22,041 nucleotides of DNA from Chara braunii (GCA_003427395.1 BFEA01000295.1:955734-977774), one strand, 5' to 3'; counted from the first letter of the stretch, positions 1 through 8,756 are shown. Made by a program: numbers and translations. Notes: generated by a model from the letters alone, not told the origin.

Positions 1-423
1 GGGTAGTGGGGGTTGCGGTAAGGGGTATTGGGGGTGTAGGGGTAGTGTCGGTTGTTTAGGGCTGGGTGTGAGGGGTAGTGGGGGTTGGCGGTGGTGTTGG
101 GAATGTGTAGGTTGGGGGGACGGGGGTGTGTTCGGGGTCAAAGCGCGATTTTTGGGGCCTTTAGGGGTGTGCAGGGGGGTGTGCAGGGGGGTGTTAACGG
201 GAGGTGAATTCTTTTTTCCCCCCCGCCGGTTTGAGTGTTTGGGCACGTAGGCACACGTGTCCGAGGCCCAACGAGCGAATTCCGTTTTTCGAAATTCGAA
301 AAACGAAATTCGCTGCGACACCCCCGTTTTTGCGTTTAACGCGATTCAACGGGGGTCCTCGGACCCATTAAACGCGTGTTTGGGCATTTAACTCGGTCCG
401 TTCTCCGTTAAAAAGATACACAG
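1..423. mobile_element. Probable right end of a foldback-like DNA element, partial
   Basis: The first ~200 bases are G/T-rich. They are followed by a C-rich run, a palindrome and AACGCG-type motifs, ending in TACACAG at 417-423. The nested element at 3884-5633 also ends in TACACAG. A shared motif (GCGTTTAACGCGATTCAACG at 332-351; a close match at 5542-5562) lies 72 and 71 bases from the two ends. This matched spacing is the main evidence. The left end would lie outside the window, so neither the target duplication nor the full structure can be checked. No coding region is supported here. Confidence 0.5.
275..313. repeat. 39-bp near-perfect palindrome
   Basis: Two 19-base arms (275-293 and 295-313) are reverse complements with one mismatch and a one-base centre. 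The core is TTTTTCGAAATTCGAAAAA. It lies inside the probable element end at 1-423 and could form a hairpin or cruciform. A related TTTTTCGAAATT motif recurs at about 21857 and 21889. Confidence 0.85.
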
Positions 424-465
424 ATGCAGGGGGACCCTAGTGCCTATTTGAAAAGAAATGACCCT

Positions 466-688
466 GGTCAGGGGCCATTTCCGAACAACCTGGTTAGGAT
501 GATTCTTTTCCAATTTCAAGTTGAACAACGTGGTTAGGGCTATTTTTTTCCAATTTCAAGTCGAATAGCATGGTTAGGGCCATTATTTTCCAATTTTAAG
601 TCGAACAGCCTGGTTAGGGCCATTCTTTTCCAATCTCAAGTCAAACAGCCTAGTTAGGGCCATTCTTTCCCATCTTCAAATGCAGGCG
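466..688. repeat. 40-bp tandem repeat, about 5 copies
   Basis: Units start at 491, 531, 571, 611 and 651, exactly 40 bases apart, with a degenerate partial unit at 466-490. Each begins TGGTTAGGGCCATT or close to it, continues with TTTTCCAATTTCAAGTC and ends GAACAGCC or a variant. The last unit decays at its 3' end. Spacing is constant and divergence is by substitution, as in an old minisatellite. 40 is not a multiple of 3 and no reading frame follows it. Confidence 0.93.
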
Positions 689-1321
689 TCCGAAGGGGTG
701 GGCTTTTGAGGACACAGATCCGATCTTTTACTAGGGGGGGTTAGGAGGTGACCATCTTCTCAGTTGTTAGCGTGCCGTTTCTTTCATCATTTTCTTAACA
801 CAACTTACTGGTTTCCAACGCTTCTCATACATGCACCCCGCTTAACGTCTAACACTCGAGCTGAGGTTTTTAGCCTTAGCCAGTGCTAGTCCGCCCAACC
901 GTTCAACTATAAATCCAAAAGGGGGGGTACTTCTGTCATTTTCACTCTTGCTCACTCTCACGACTTTTGTCTTTTACAACATGACTCTGTCTCTTGCTAT
1001 ATGACCTTGTCTTGGTTGGATTAGGCTCCTAGGGGAGGACATCTTGATGTCGCTCTACTCATAGGTTCCCTAACCTCTTTTGTACTTGACTGACTCTCAA
1101 CGCTTTCTTATACTCAATTCATTTATTCTCATAGTTTCCAATCAAAGTATCTTGTTTTGTCCATAGCTCACAATTGTCTCACCTCACTCACCCCTTCTAG
1201 TCTCATACCCGCGTCCCTTGCAATTGTTTCTTTCCCAAAATCCGTATGAGGTAGCACATCCAAAAGGTAGTTAAAATACTATTCTCAACTCATGTCTCAT
1301 GTTTAGTCTCTTTTGTGCTCA
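689..1321. other. No gene seen; T/C-rich spacer
   Basis: The plus strand is pyrimidine-rich with many CTC and CTT runs. No ORF, RNA gene or tandem repeat is convincing. If the minus-strand element has a 3' LTR, this is where it could lie, but I found no matching copy upstream of 12411 and no clear TG...CA ends. Confidence 0.5.
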
Positions 1322-1376
1322 TCAGTCCTTTGTCGCTTGGGCTTCTCTGCTCATCAGTCCTTTGTCACTTGGGCGT
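1319..1376. repeat. Short direct duplication, ~25 bp, two copies
   Basis: CTCATCAGTCCTTTGTC followed by G or A and then CTTGGGC occurs twice, separated by a few bases. It falls at the 3' end of the charged minus-strand ORF and encodes the SDKG/ATKD-like tail. Two copies differ at one base, so this is a simple recent duplication. Confidence 0.75.
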
Positions 1377-2475
1377 TTTTTCCTCATCACTCTCTGCTGG
1401 CGCTTGGGCTCCCAGGCTGCGGTCAGGATTTTCCTTTTCCTCTGCGCAATTTCCTGCAGTTCTTCCTCACTGTAGAAGTGTAAGGGTGTAACCGCCACTT
1501 CGACCTTCATTAACTCCCTGGTCATGATGATCCAATCGTGCTTGATCACACTTATCTATTGCTCGAACCAATGGCTAGGTGTGGGTCCAAATTCCTCTAC
1601 CCATCTGGAGGGTCCATCCCTTGGCCTGCTTGTTGACGGCTGTCCTTCAACCCTCGACCTTGAAATCTTATCTGTTTCATCACCAGTACTGATGGCGATG
1701 ACCTCCTGTACGTCATCATCATTCTCACTTTCTCCTTCCCTTACAGGGTTGAATTCATACGTAAGATTCTCACGGTTCAAGCTGTGGGGGACGTTTTTTC
1801 TTTCCTCATATGTTTCTTCAAAAATTTTGGGTGCCCTTTCATAACTGTCCTTCTTACCTTGTTCATCACTCAAGCTCTTTTTTTGAAGCCCTCTTTCTCA
1901 CAGCTGCCATGCATACTTTGCCTTTCCTCATGCCCTGTCTCTTCATTGCTACACACATCTTGTCTCTCTCCTTCCCTTTTTTCATTGCCGTCCTGCATAC
2001 TTAGCCTCTCTTCTTCTCTTCTTTGTCCCGCTTCTTGTTCTTCCCTCTCTTCTTTAGACAACGGCTGTAATTTTTCGCCTTCCTTAAGGGACGAAGGTTT
2101 GCGGGCCAATATTTTTGTCTTTCTCCTCCCTAGTGTCCGTCTCGACTGTGGCCCAATAAACAATACTGGTCTTTGTTTGTCCCGTGGTCTCTCGGACCTC
2201 TGCCACTCGTCTTCAAGGGGCACGTTAGTGAGGTTGGCATCATTTTCGTTATTGACTTTCATCTTGTCTTGTGTTTGTCCTTTGCCTGTCATCACAAAAA
2301 AAACAAAAGCCCCCAGTCCTCATTCCCAAGGCGGAGCCCCATCCCAGGTCCTATTCCCTCATGACGCCGAAATTGCCCGAACCTCCTGGGATGCTTCCCT
2401 TTTGTCCAGTTTCTGATCATGCCCATGAATCACTTTGTGCCTCCCTTGATTCCCATGTATTTTTCTCGAAGTCAT
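1322..2475 (-). pseudogene. Decayed charged ORF downstream of integrase, function unknown
   Basis: Reading down from an ATG at 2475, one frame gives about 200 codons with two TGA stops before 2295, then an open stretch to about 1873. A frameshift near there moves the frame, and the reading continues to 1322 past one TAG at 1556-1558. The product is hydrophilic and very rich in Glu, Lys, Arg and Gln (a KEEREEQEAGQRREEERL stretch in the middle), so largely disordered or coiled coil. The C-terminal part is less repetitive, with SEEELQEIAQRKRKIL. It starts about 220 bases after the last integrase stop and on the same strand, so it may be a third ORF of the Ty3-like element, or a fragment of a neighbouring one. 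No family is recognised, and no membrane segment argues for an envelope protein. Confidence 0.45.
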
Positions 2476-2692
2476 GATAAATTGCCCCAGACAATCATAC
2501 TGATGCCCTTCATCCTCCAAAAACTATGATACAATGTTCCAGGTATTTCTCCCCATGTCCCGCTCGTCAAAAGTTATGGTACAATGACCTAGCCATCTTA
2601 CTTAATTCATACAGTCCATTCCCATAGACACAGTTCAAAAAAAACTCCACACAAAAACAAAATACATCATAAGTAAGATTTATGCGGGTGCC

Positions 2693-3883
2693 TCAGTCGG
2701 GTTGTTTCCCGTTTTCCTTGTTCTGAGTCTCTTGCAACCACTATTTCACTGGATCCCTGCTTAGAAATCTGACCAACCGTTGTCCTGGAACTCATCCTTT
2801 TATCCTGGTCTCATCCAGATCTTCCAACTCAAAAGTGTTTATTCCCAGTCTCTTAGTGACCTGGTAGAGGCCCTTGAATCTTCTACCCAGTTGTCATGAC
2901 CAAGTACTTTCTAGTGCATAATTTCTGACTAGGACCATTTCCCCAACTTGCAGCGGTTCTTTCCTGATATTCCGCAGCTGATCTCATCTTGCCTTGTCCT
3001 TCATACTGCTATCCAGAACCCGGTACACCACTTCATCCATTGCCTCCTTATTTTGGACAATCTGCTGGGATCTGACCTGAATTAACTGTTTCATTGTCAA
3101 GCACGGGTCCTCATCCAGCCTATCCCAAGTCGGTATTAGAGCTTCTATTGGGAAATCGATCCTCCTCTCATACCATAATTCGGCCGGAATACATCATGTG
3201 GTCCGTTTTGGAGTTACGTTCTCTGCGAACACTACTTGCTTAAGGTACTTAGGCCAATTCCCAAGGTCCTTAACTGCTAACTTCGCGATCGTGTTTTTAA
3301 GCGTCCGGTGCCTTCTATCCACGGGTGCGTTAGCTTCCGGGTGGTACGACTCAATTAACTTGATGGGCACCCCAAGTATTTTGCATGAACTTAACACGTC
3401 CTGGTTCACGAATTCGGTCTCATTATTGGCTATAAACCTTCCAAAAAATGGGTGCCTCAGGTAGAAGTCCTCGATCCATTCAGCTACTGTCAGTCTCGTT
3501 TTCTTCTTAAGAGTCATTGCCTCCACAAACCCACTGAGATTATCTCTGGTGTCAAGTCTGTACCGGTACCCTTTTGCAGATACCGACATAATAACGAAAT
3601 CGAGGTGGATCAAATGTCCTGGTCCTAGCACTCACGTTGGTCTCAAAGGCTCAAGGACTCGGGTCGTACTTCGTTTTTGACAGATCAAGCAGGTTTGGCA
3701 ATACGTGGCGAGCATGCTCCCCATTCCAAGCCAAAAGTAAAGTGACACTGTTTTTGTCAGGGTCGTTCTTGAGAAGCGATGTCCCCCTGCCAATCCTTCA
3801 TGCATTGTCTGAATTATGTTTACTTGCCTCGATCGACCATATACCACCCTTCTAGGCATTAGGTCTTCCTCTCTCCTGAACAT
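2693..3883 (-). pseudogene. Integrase, decayed, cut at its N-terminal side by the nested element
   Basis: Integrase joins retroelement DNA to the host chromosome. The zinc-binding HHCC motif is present in the 3883-3632 segment: His28-x6-His35 and Cys65-x2-Cys68 counted from 3883. The core follows from 3631, with the first Asp in HLDF (residue 11). The second catalytic position is Asn69 in NNETEF where the family has Asp, and the third is Asp105 in VDRRH where Glu is expected. The 69/105 spacing is the classical 35 residues. The C-terminal domain continues past TGA stops at 3194, 2984, 2894 and 2792 to a TAG at 2741 and TGA at 2693. It has a KGLYQV segment resembling the GPY/F module. A TGA at 3632-3634 separates the zinc domain from the core. 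The catalytic triad is broken and the gene is dead. Confidence 0.9.
3876..3883. repeat. Target-site duplication, left copy (CTGAACAT)
   Basis: The same eight bases recur at 5634-5641, directly outside the other end of the nested element. Flanking bases differ on both sides, so the duplication is exactly 8 bp. On the minus strand this is the first codons of the integrase segment. Confidence 0.88.
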
Positions 3884-4104
3884 CTATGTTACCGCGCATT
3901 CATTGAACGCGCGTTCCTCGTTCAGTTTATGAACGCAGTGAACGCGCGTTCACTGCACGCGTCTGAATGCGCGTTGCTTGAAAGCGCCTGAATGCGATTG
4001 ACGCGTTTGCGCAGGGGGCTGTGCGGGGTGGGAGGGCCCTTTCGGCATTGTGGGGAGCGGCGACGGCGCTTGGGGGGGTTGTGGGCGGTGTGGGGAGCAG
4101 CGGC

Positions 4105-4545
4105 GCTGCTTGGGGGGGGGCTGTGGGCCAATGCCCTACACAAAACGAGAGAAAAAAAAAAAAAAGTGTGTGAATGTGTCTGTGTGCGTGTGCAGACAGC
4201 CCACACAGGCTTTCTGAAGGGGGCAAAAAACACCCCCGAGGAGGCCCACCACCCCGCTGCTTGGGGGAGGCTGTGGGCCAATGCTCCACAAAAAACGAGA
4301 AAAAAAAAAAGCAAAAAAAAGTGTGTGAATGTGTCTGTGTGCGTGTGCAGACAGCCCACACAGGCTTTCTGAAGGGGGCAAAAAACACCCCCGAGGAGGC
4401 CCACCACCCCGCTGCTTGGGGGAGGCTGTGGGCCAATGCTCCACAAAAAACGAGAAAAAAAAAAAGCAAAAAAAAGTGTGTGAATGTGTCTGTGTGTGTG
4501 TGTGAATGCTCTTTTTTTTTTTCCAAAGGGGGGGGGTTGGGGGAA
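4105..4545. repeat. ~153-bp unit, nearly three tandem copies in the left arm
   Basis: Units start at GCTGCTTGGGG at 4105, 4256 and 4411 (periods 151 and 155). Each has GCTGTGGGCCAATGC, an A-rich run, a TGTGTGAATGTGTCTGTGTG segment, CAGACAGCCCACACAGGC and AACACCCCCGAGGAGGC; the third is incomplete. Length differences come from the poly(A) runs. The right arm of the palindrome has only one copy (about 5285-5440), so the left arm expanded after the inverted repeat formed. Confidence 0.88.
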
Positions 4546-4829
4546 TCCCCTAACCACGGCTCAGACAGCCCATGCAGGCTTTCTGAAGGGTCCTCGCAGC
4601 CATGTGGTGCAGACCCCCCCCCACCAAAGTCAAGGCAAGCAGTGAATATGCACGAGAGCAGGGCTGGCCGAATATATACTCAACATTCGGATTCACGACT
4701 GTGTTTCTGCAGTTATGGGTTGCTCATGTAGCTAGGCCCCTGATTCTCAGGGTTTGGCTGCACTATTCACCAAATGTGCACAACTAGAATGAATCTTCTG
4801 CAGAACGTGGAATAATACGCCACCATATG
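4546..4829. repeat. Inner left arm of the long inverted repeat
   Basis: This segment pairs in reverse complement with about 4974-5262. Clear matches include CTGCAGAACGTGGAATAATACGCC at 4799-4822 against its complement at 4982-5004, and GAATATATACTCAACATTC against its partner near 5115-5133. A short AT-rich loop (4830-4973), T-rich on the left and A-rich on the right, joins the arms and partly continues the pairing. Confidence 0.88.
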
Positions 4830-4973
4830 TTTTGTTTTTTTTTTCTCATTCTTCTTTTCTTTTGTTTTCTTTTGGAGCCACTGCACGTATTCCTAAGAAA
4901 AGAAAAACGAGAAAAAAAGAAAAACGATAAAAAAGATAAACGAGAAAAAAAATAAGAAAAATAAAAGAAAAGA

Positions 4974-5440
4974 CATATGACGGCGTATTATTCCACGTTC
5001 TGCAGAAGATTCATTCTAGTTTTGCACATTTGGTGAGTAGTGCAGCCAAGCCTTGAGAATCACGGGCCTAGCTACGTGACCAACCCATAACTGCAGAGAG
5101 AGAGAGAGAGACTTGAATGTTGAGTATATATTCGGCCAGCTCCTGCTCTCGTGCATATTCACTGCCTGCCTTGATTTTGGTGGGGGGTCTTTGCCAGATG
5201 GCTGTGAGGACCCTTCAGAAAGCTTGCATGGGCTGTCTGAGCCGTGGTTGGGGGATTCCCCCACCCCCCCCCTTGGAAAAAAAAACAAAGAGCATTCACA
5301 CACACACAGACACATTCACACACTTTTTTTTTTTTTTTTTTTTTTTCCGTTTTGTGTGGGGCATTGGCCCACAGCCCCCCCAAAGCAACGTCGCTGCTCC
5401 CTACGGGGTGGTGGGCCTCCTGGGGGGTGTTTTTTGCACT
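4974..5440. repeat. Right arm of the long inverted repeat
   Basis: This is the reverse complement of left-arm sequence from 4829 outward, with indels. It carries a (GA)n run at 5095-5110 absent from the left arm, and a 22-base T run near 5325-5346. Arms this long and similar make the DNA able to fold into a cruciform and any transcript into long double-stranded RNA. Confidence 0.88.
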
Positions 5441-5633
5441 TTCGTGGTTTCTTGAACTAGGTCCTCCACCCCGTAGTCAGCAACGTGCGCGCGCGCCCCC
5501 CGGTGTCGCGTTCATTTTTTTCGCGCCACGTGGTGCGCAGCGCGTTTGAACGCGATTGAACGCGGCCCCGGGGGGTATGAACGCGCACGTTTGAACGTGC
5601 ACGCGCGTTCAACGCGTTCAACAGGTTACACAG

Positions 5634-5641
5634 CTGAACAT
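5634..5641. repeat. Target-site duplication, right copy (CTGAACAT)
   Basis: Identical to 3876-3883 and directly adjacent to the terminal TACACAG of the nested element. On the minus strand it reads ATGTTCAG and lies in frame at the end of the RNase H-side segment. Confidence 0.88.
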
Positions 5642-6496
5642 ATATCTGTTTCTTACTACATACTTATCTGCTTCCTCTCTGGCCTTGAGACTGATCTCCT
5701 GAGCCTCCTTGTCTCCAACTAGCAACAGTCAAATTTCCTTGAAGATCCCATCGTATGACTGAATAAGGAAAAACTCGTTGTGATCCCGACGATCCTCCTG
5801 TGTGCCTTGTACTTGGTTTACTAGGTATTGTTGCCGCTTCTGTTCCCAATACTCAACCAAACTCATGACCGCCTCTTGCCCCCATTCCACGGTCATTGCC
5901 ATTAGTTCTTCGTGAGACCCCACTGCATCACCCCACGAGTTTTTTTCTTCCTTTCGACCGGACCTTATAAGTGCTCCTTCCCTGAGTTCCTCCACAACTA
6001 TCGGAGGTCCTTTCTCCAATGCCTTGATCAACAACTCCCCGGATTTGCAGGCAGGCTCTATCATCTCATTATCTACCACAAGGGTCTCACCTTCGTAGTC
6101 GAGAAACACATCGATCGGCTCTGCGTCCTCTACTCCTTCCGGTATTATGCACACCCTGCTCAAGTCGTTGGCCCTATTCCTAAGACCGACTATGCGCACT
6201 ATCTTGTAGTCGAACTGCCAAATGAACCCCACCCATCTCCCCACGGTGGGGTTTATACGTTTGTAATTCTTTAGAACCCCTGCGACCTTTGTCGGATCTA
6301 TTCTCAAGATGAACCTCCTCCCAAAGAGGTAGGCTTGAAAGGTCTTAAGGCAGTGGAGAACAACCAACACTTCTCTCTTGAATTGGGAGTAGTGATGCTC
6401 GGCTGAGTTCAGCGTCCTACTCTTGAATCTGATTGGCCGTTCCCTTCCGTCTTCCCCTCTTTGGATCAAAACTCCTCTCACGATAATGGTCCCCAA
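5634..6496 (-). pseudogene. RNase H domain and link to integrase, decayed
   Basis: RNase H removes the RNA strand of the RNA:DNA hybrid during reverse transcription. The frame from 6496 to 5729 is open for 255 codons. An acidic residue in ETD lies just upstream in the preceding frame, Glu in FKREVLVVLH is near residue 43, and Asp in ILRID near residue 65. KSRTLNSAEHHYSQFKRE is the usual Ty3 RNase H segment, with NSAEhhYS matching the family's NpaErnYs. A long connector follows (GRWVGFIWQFDYKI, then acidic stretches). TGA at 5729-5731 ends it, but the same frame stays open past that stop to 5634, where the nested element starts. Entry from the RT frame needs a one-base shift near 6495. No alternative family is plausible. 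Confidence 0.87.
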
Positions 6497-7693
6497 TCGG
6501 TCTCAAGCACAAACGGATGCCCCATCTCATCGTTAAAACACGGGGCGGCAAGGGTGACTTGTTCAAACGTCAAGATGTCTTTCAAGGTATGAACTGCAGC
6601 TTCTCTTTCCTCAGTTTAATCAAGCGAGCCCTCTTCGTAGATCATGGTATGCATGGGTTCTGCTATCTTTCCGAACCCTTTGATGAAGATTCTCCAGAAC
6701 CCCACGACCCCAAGGAAAGCCCTTACCTCCGTCGTGGTTCGCAAGGGTGTCGGTCATTGAGCGATTTTGTCGGTCTTGGCGGGGCCGGGTTTTCTTCCAT
6801 ATGCCCCGCAACGAGATCCTGGGATGGTCACTTCCGACACTGCCAGGATGCTCTTAGGACCGCTGACAGTGATGTTGTATTCCAGGAACCTTTGGAGAAA
6901 CTCTTTGATATCCTGCGGGTGGTCTCACACAAACCTCTGTATTCCTGGCTGGACTTTCGTCTCGTCCTTATCTCGTGTACCTTTGATTGGATTGTCGTCA
7001 ATATACGGTTCGCATTTTGCGGGGAACGTGTCTCCCGCAATTGCGAGTATTCTTCGTTGCGCTTCTGCCACAGCATTGGTGAATCCCATAGGAGTCACTT
7101 GCATTTGCAGCTGCCCCACCGGGGTATGCATAGCCGTGTAGGGTCTATCCCGGGCGTCCAGCGGGAGCTGATCGTACCAGCGAGTAAATACTTCGTCCGA
7201 CGTGGGATTCTGGCAACAAATCTGCTTGAGGTAGTGACCCCACGTCCCGGATGGTGACATCATTTAGTTTCTGCAGATCTTGGATCCACCTAAGCGACTT
7301 GTTAGGTTTCCGAAACACAAACCATCTATTCGCATATGGTGACACTTTGGGTTCTGCCACAAAGGAGATCATCTTTGCCCTAAGTAGTTTCGTTACTTCC
7401 CCTGCTACTTCAAAGTCGTAAGCAGGCTCCTTGTCGTTCCAGCATTCATGCTCGACTGTGTGGATTCTGACCGGAGGTATCAATTTTACATCTAATCGTC
7501 CCTTCTGGTGGTCGTTGAAATCAACGATTAGGTGAAAATTTAGGCATGTTTTCTTGATCAATCGTGTCTCCTGCTCCGTCAGGAATCCCCCCACTCTTAT
7601 CTTCATGGTCTCTGCTACTTCGTTTGGTATTCGGTGACCCTCCGTTGACCTTCTTTCTCTGATCACCCGAAGGACTTTTTCCTCTCTTTCCAT
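6497..7693 (-). pseudogene. Reverse transcriptase, decayed, with a frameshifting deletion at motif A
   Basis: RT copies the element RNA into DNA. The fingers are in the 7693-7145 frame: PYANRWFVFRKPNKSLRW, then DLQKLNDVTIRD at about residues 119-150. Near 7180 the frame shifts, and the palm continues in the 7263-6925 frame with QMQVTPMGFTNAVAEAQ and the catalytic YIDD at 6994-7005. The sequence between SIYSLV and YDQLPLD is shorter than in relatives, where a VDLxSGYDQ segment carries the first catalytic Asp. That residue is missing here. The thumb/connection follows in the same frame through TGA at 6925, TGA at 6754 and TAA at 6616, with TEVRAFLGVVGFWRIFIKGF, a standard RT-RNase H connection. 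The enzyme is dead. Confidence 0.92.
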
Positions 7694-8020
7694 GACCTCT
7701 TCCTTTGTTGTTTCTAGCAGTATTGAGACAGACTTAGCCTTTTTCGCTACTGGTTTGTAATTGCGAACGTTTCCTTTCAGGATCTTTCTCCTAAAAAATG
7801 AACGACCGGCATCGTACGTGGTGCTTCAACAATCCGAGGCTAAATACTGATCAGTTTTCCATTCAGGCAGTAGCCTCTTCAGATTTCTCCTTCAAATTTA
7901 GCGAGCGAGGCCGGATCCACACCCACTTTCTGATACCGGATGACCTTGATGAGGTGCAGGAGGTCAAGGCCCATCAGCGTTAGTCCGGCCTCCTCATCTC
8001 GAGCCTCCTTTAGTCTCACA
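7694..8020 (-). pseudogene. Linker upstream of RT, possible protease tail
   Basis: Upstream of the RT fingers the same frame runs back through TTYDAGRSFFRRKILKGNVR past a TGA at 7826-7828. A frameshift near 7885 leads to GLTLMGLDLLHLIKVIRYQK at about 7920-7985. MGLDLL resembles the LGMDwL segment near the C-terminus of retroelement aspartic proteases. The catalytic DTG or DSG triplet is not visible in any frame upstream, so either the protease core has decayed or this is only the protease-RT linker. Orientation and position agree with pol. Confidence 0.55.
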
Positions 8021-8099
8021 TTTTTTGACATGGGGCCTTAGATGCTCGTGGAGCCAGACTGTCTTTATTTTTATACATCATAGTTTTCTGAGTTCCTTG

Positions 8100-8756
8100 T
8101 TTGCTCCCTCCAGCCTTTCCCGAGTTTTCCCTGATTGTCATCTCCTTTCTTCCTTTCTTAATACCTTCTGGGTTTGTTTATTCTCGGTCTCTTGCGAACC
8201 CCTCGTTCTGTTCTATGTCTTTTTGTGTGCCCAGACTCTCCTTACTTCGCAAGCTCCCAGCTTGCTCTTCTGTCGCCATCCTTTTCTAATCCTACACATA
8301 GGGAAAAAAAAAAAAATCCCGAAAAGATCAGTTGTTCACAGTTTTTTTGATTTCCATCGCTTATAGTTTGCTGTCGGTTTCCCTGTCTTTGTCATTTTTT
8401 TATTTTCTGCTTTACATAGACCGTAGCAGGCTTGTCTGTCTTTTCTCGCTTGCGGGGCACTGCTTGATTTTCCTGTCGAAAAACTTGTTGCTGAATTTCG
8501 GCGTTTTGTCACTATCATGTCTCGATTCTAAGGCAGTTGTCCATGGCGAGTGGGTCATTTTCTCAGAGATGACATTTTGCCTTCCCCGTCTTTGGATACC
8601 CCTAGCGTCCTTGGTGGTAATGGTCATCCTAGTCCCTTCCTGACACGCCCTTAGATAGATTAGGGCTCCAGCCACTATTCTCCGCTGATCGATGTTCTTG
8701 CTTTTATTTTTATCATTTCATTGCTAGACTTCCTCATTCGCTACCCTCCCCGACAT
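8100..8756 (-). pseudogene. Short basic ORFs between copy D and pol, gag-like position only
   Basis: An ATG at 8756 lies five bases after the stop of copy D. It begins MSGRVANEE, meets two stops in its first 13 codons, then runs open to a TAA near 8412 (IVAGALIYLRACQEGTRMTI and a Lys/Arg-rich tail). A second Lys/Glu/Gly-rich stretch follows in the same orientation at about 8265-8035. No CCHC zinc knuckle or capsid-like region is recognisable. Position between the A-D array and pol suggests remains of a gag 3' part or linker; I cannot assign a family. Confidence 0.3.

Larger units (their letters stand above)
3884..5633. mobile_element. Foldback-like inverted-repeat DNA element inserted in pol, non-autonomous
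   Basis: The 1,750-bp insert is almost wholly palindromic about a centre near 4900. Its termini are an imperfect inverted repeat: CTATGTTACC at the left, and the right end GGTTACACAG reads CTGTGTAACC in reverse complement (8 of 10 match). Subterminal regions (3893-4020, 5480-5625) are packed with GAACGCG/CGCGTTC motifs. An 8-bp target duplication flanks it, and the interrupted pol frame is continuous without the insert. No transposase or other credible coding region is inside. The open frames over 3922-4731 and 5113-5549 are low-complexity translations of poly(A), CA/TG and GC-rich runs. An 8-bp duplication is typical of hAT and some other superfamilies, but the ends do not match a family I know, so it is left unclassified. 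Confidence 0.88.
2693..8020 (-). mobile_element. Ty3/gypsy-type LTR retrotransposon pol region, decayed and interrupted
   Basis: In minus-strand order the region has a protease/RT linker, reverse transcriptase, RNase H, then integrase with zinc-binding, catalytic and C-terminal parts. RT-RNase H-integrase is the Ty3/gypsy (Metaviridae) order; Ty1/copia has integrase before RT. The main frame is interrupted by frameshifts near 7885, 7180 and 6495 and by at least twelve in-frame stops, mostly TGA. A 1,750-bp DNA element sits in it at 3884-5633. I could not find LTRs, a tRNA primer-binding site (no TGGTATCAGAGC-type sequence on the minus strand) or a clear polypurine tract, so the element limits are unknown. 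This copy cannot make an active enzyme set. Confidence 0.9.

Noticed and set aside
1-200. Telomere-like GT-rich sequence
   Set aside because: Only isolated TTTAGGG words occur, without tandem arrangement; it fits better as the G-rich arm of an inverted-repeat element.
1784-2416. Plus-strand frame of 210 codons rich in Leu, Ser and Cys
   Set aside because: It is the antisense of the charged Glu/Lys ORF; the Ser/Leu richness is the complement of GAA/GAG/AAG codons.
3922-4731. Several long frames on both strands (up to 211 codons)
   Set aside because: They translate tandem units, poly(A), CA/TG and GC runs inside the palindromic element; products are His/Thr/Pro-rich low complexity repeated with the DNA unit.
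6517-7257. Long plus-strand open frame of 246 codons
   Set aside because: It is antisense to the RT region, whose minus-strand frames carry YIDD and other RT motifs; it has no motif of its own.
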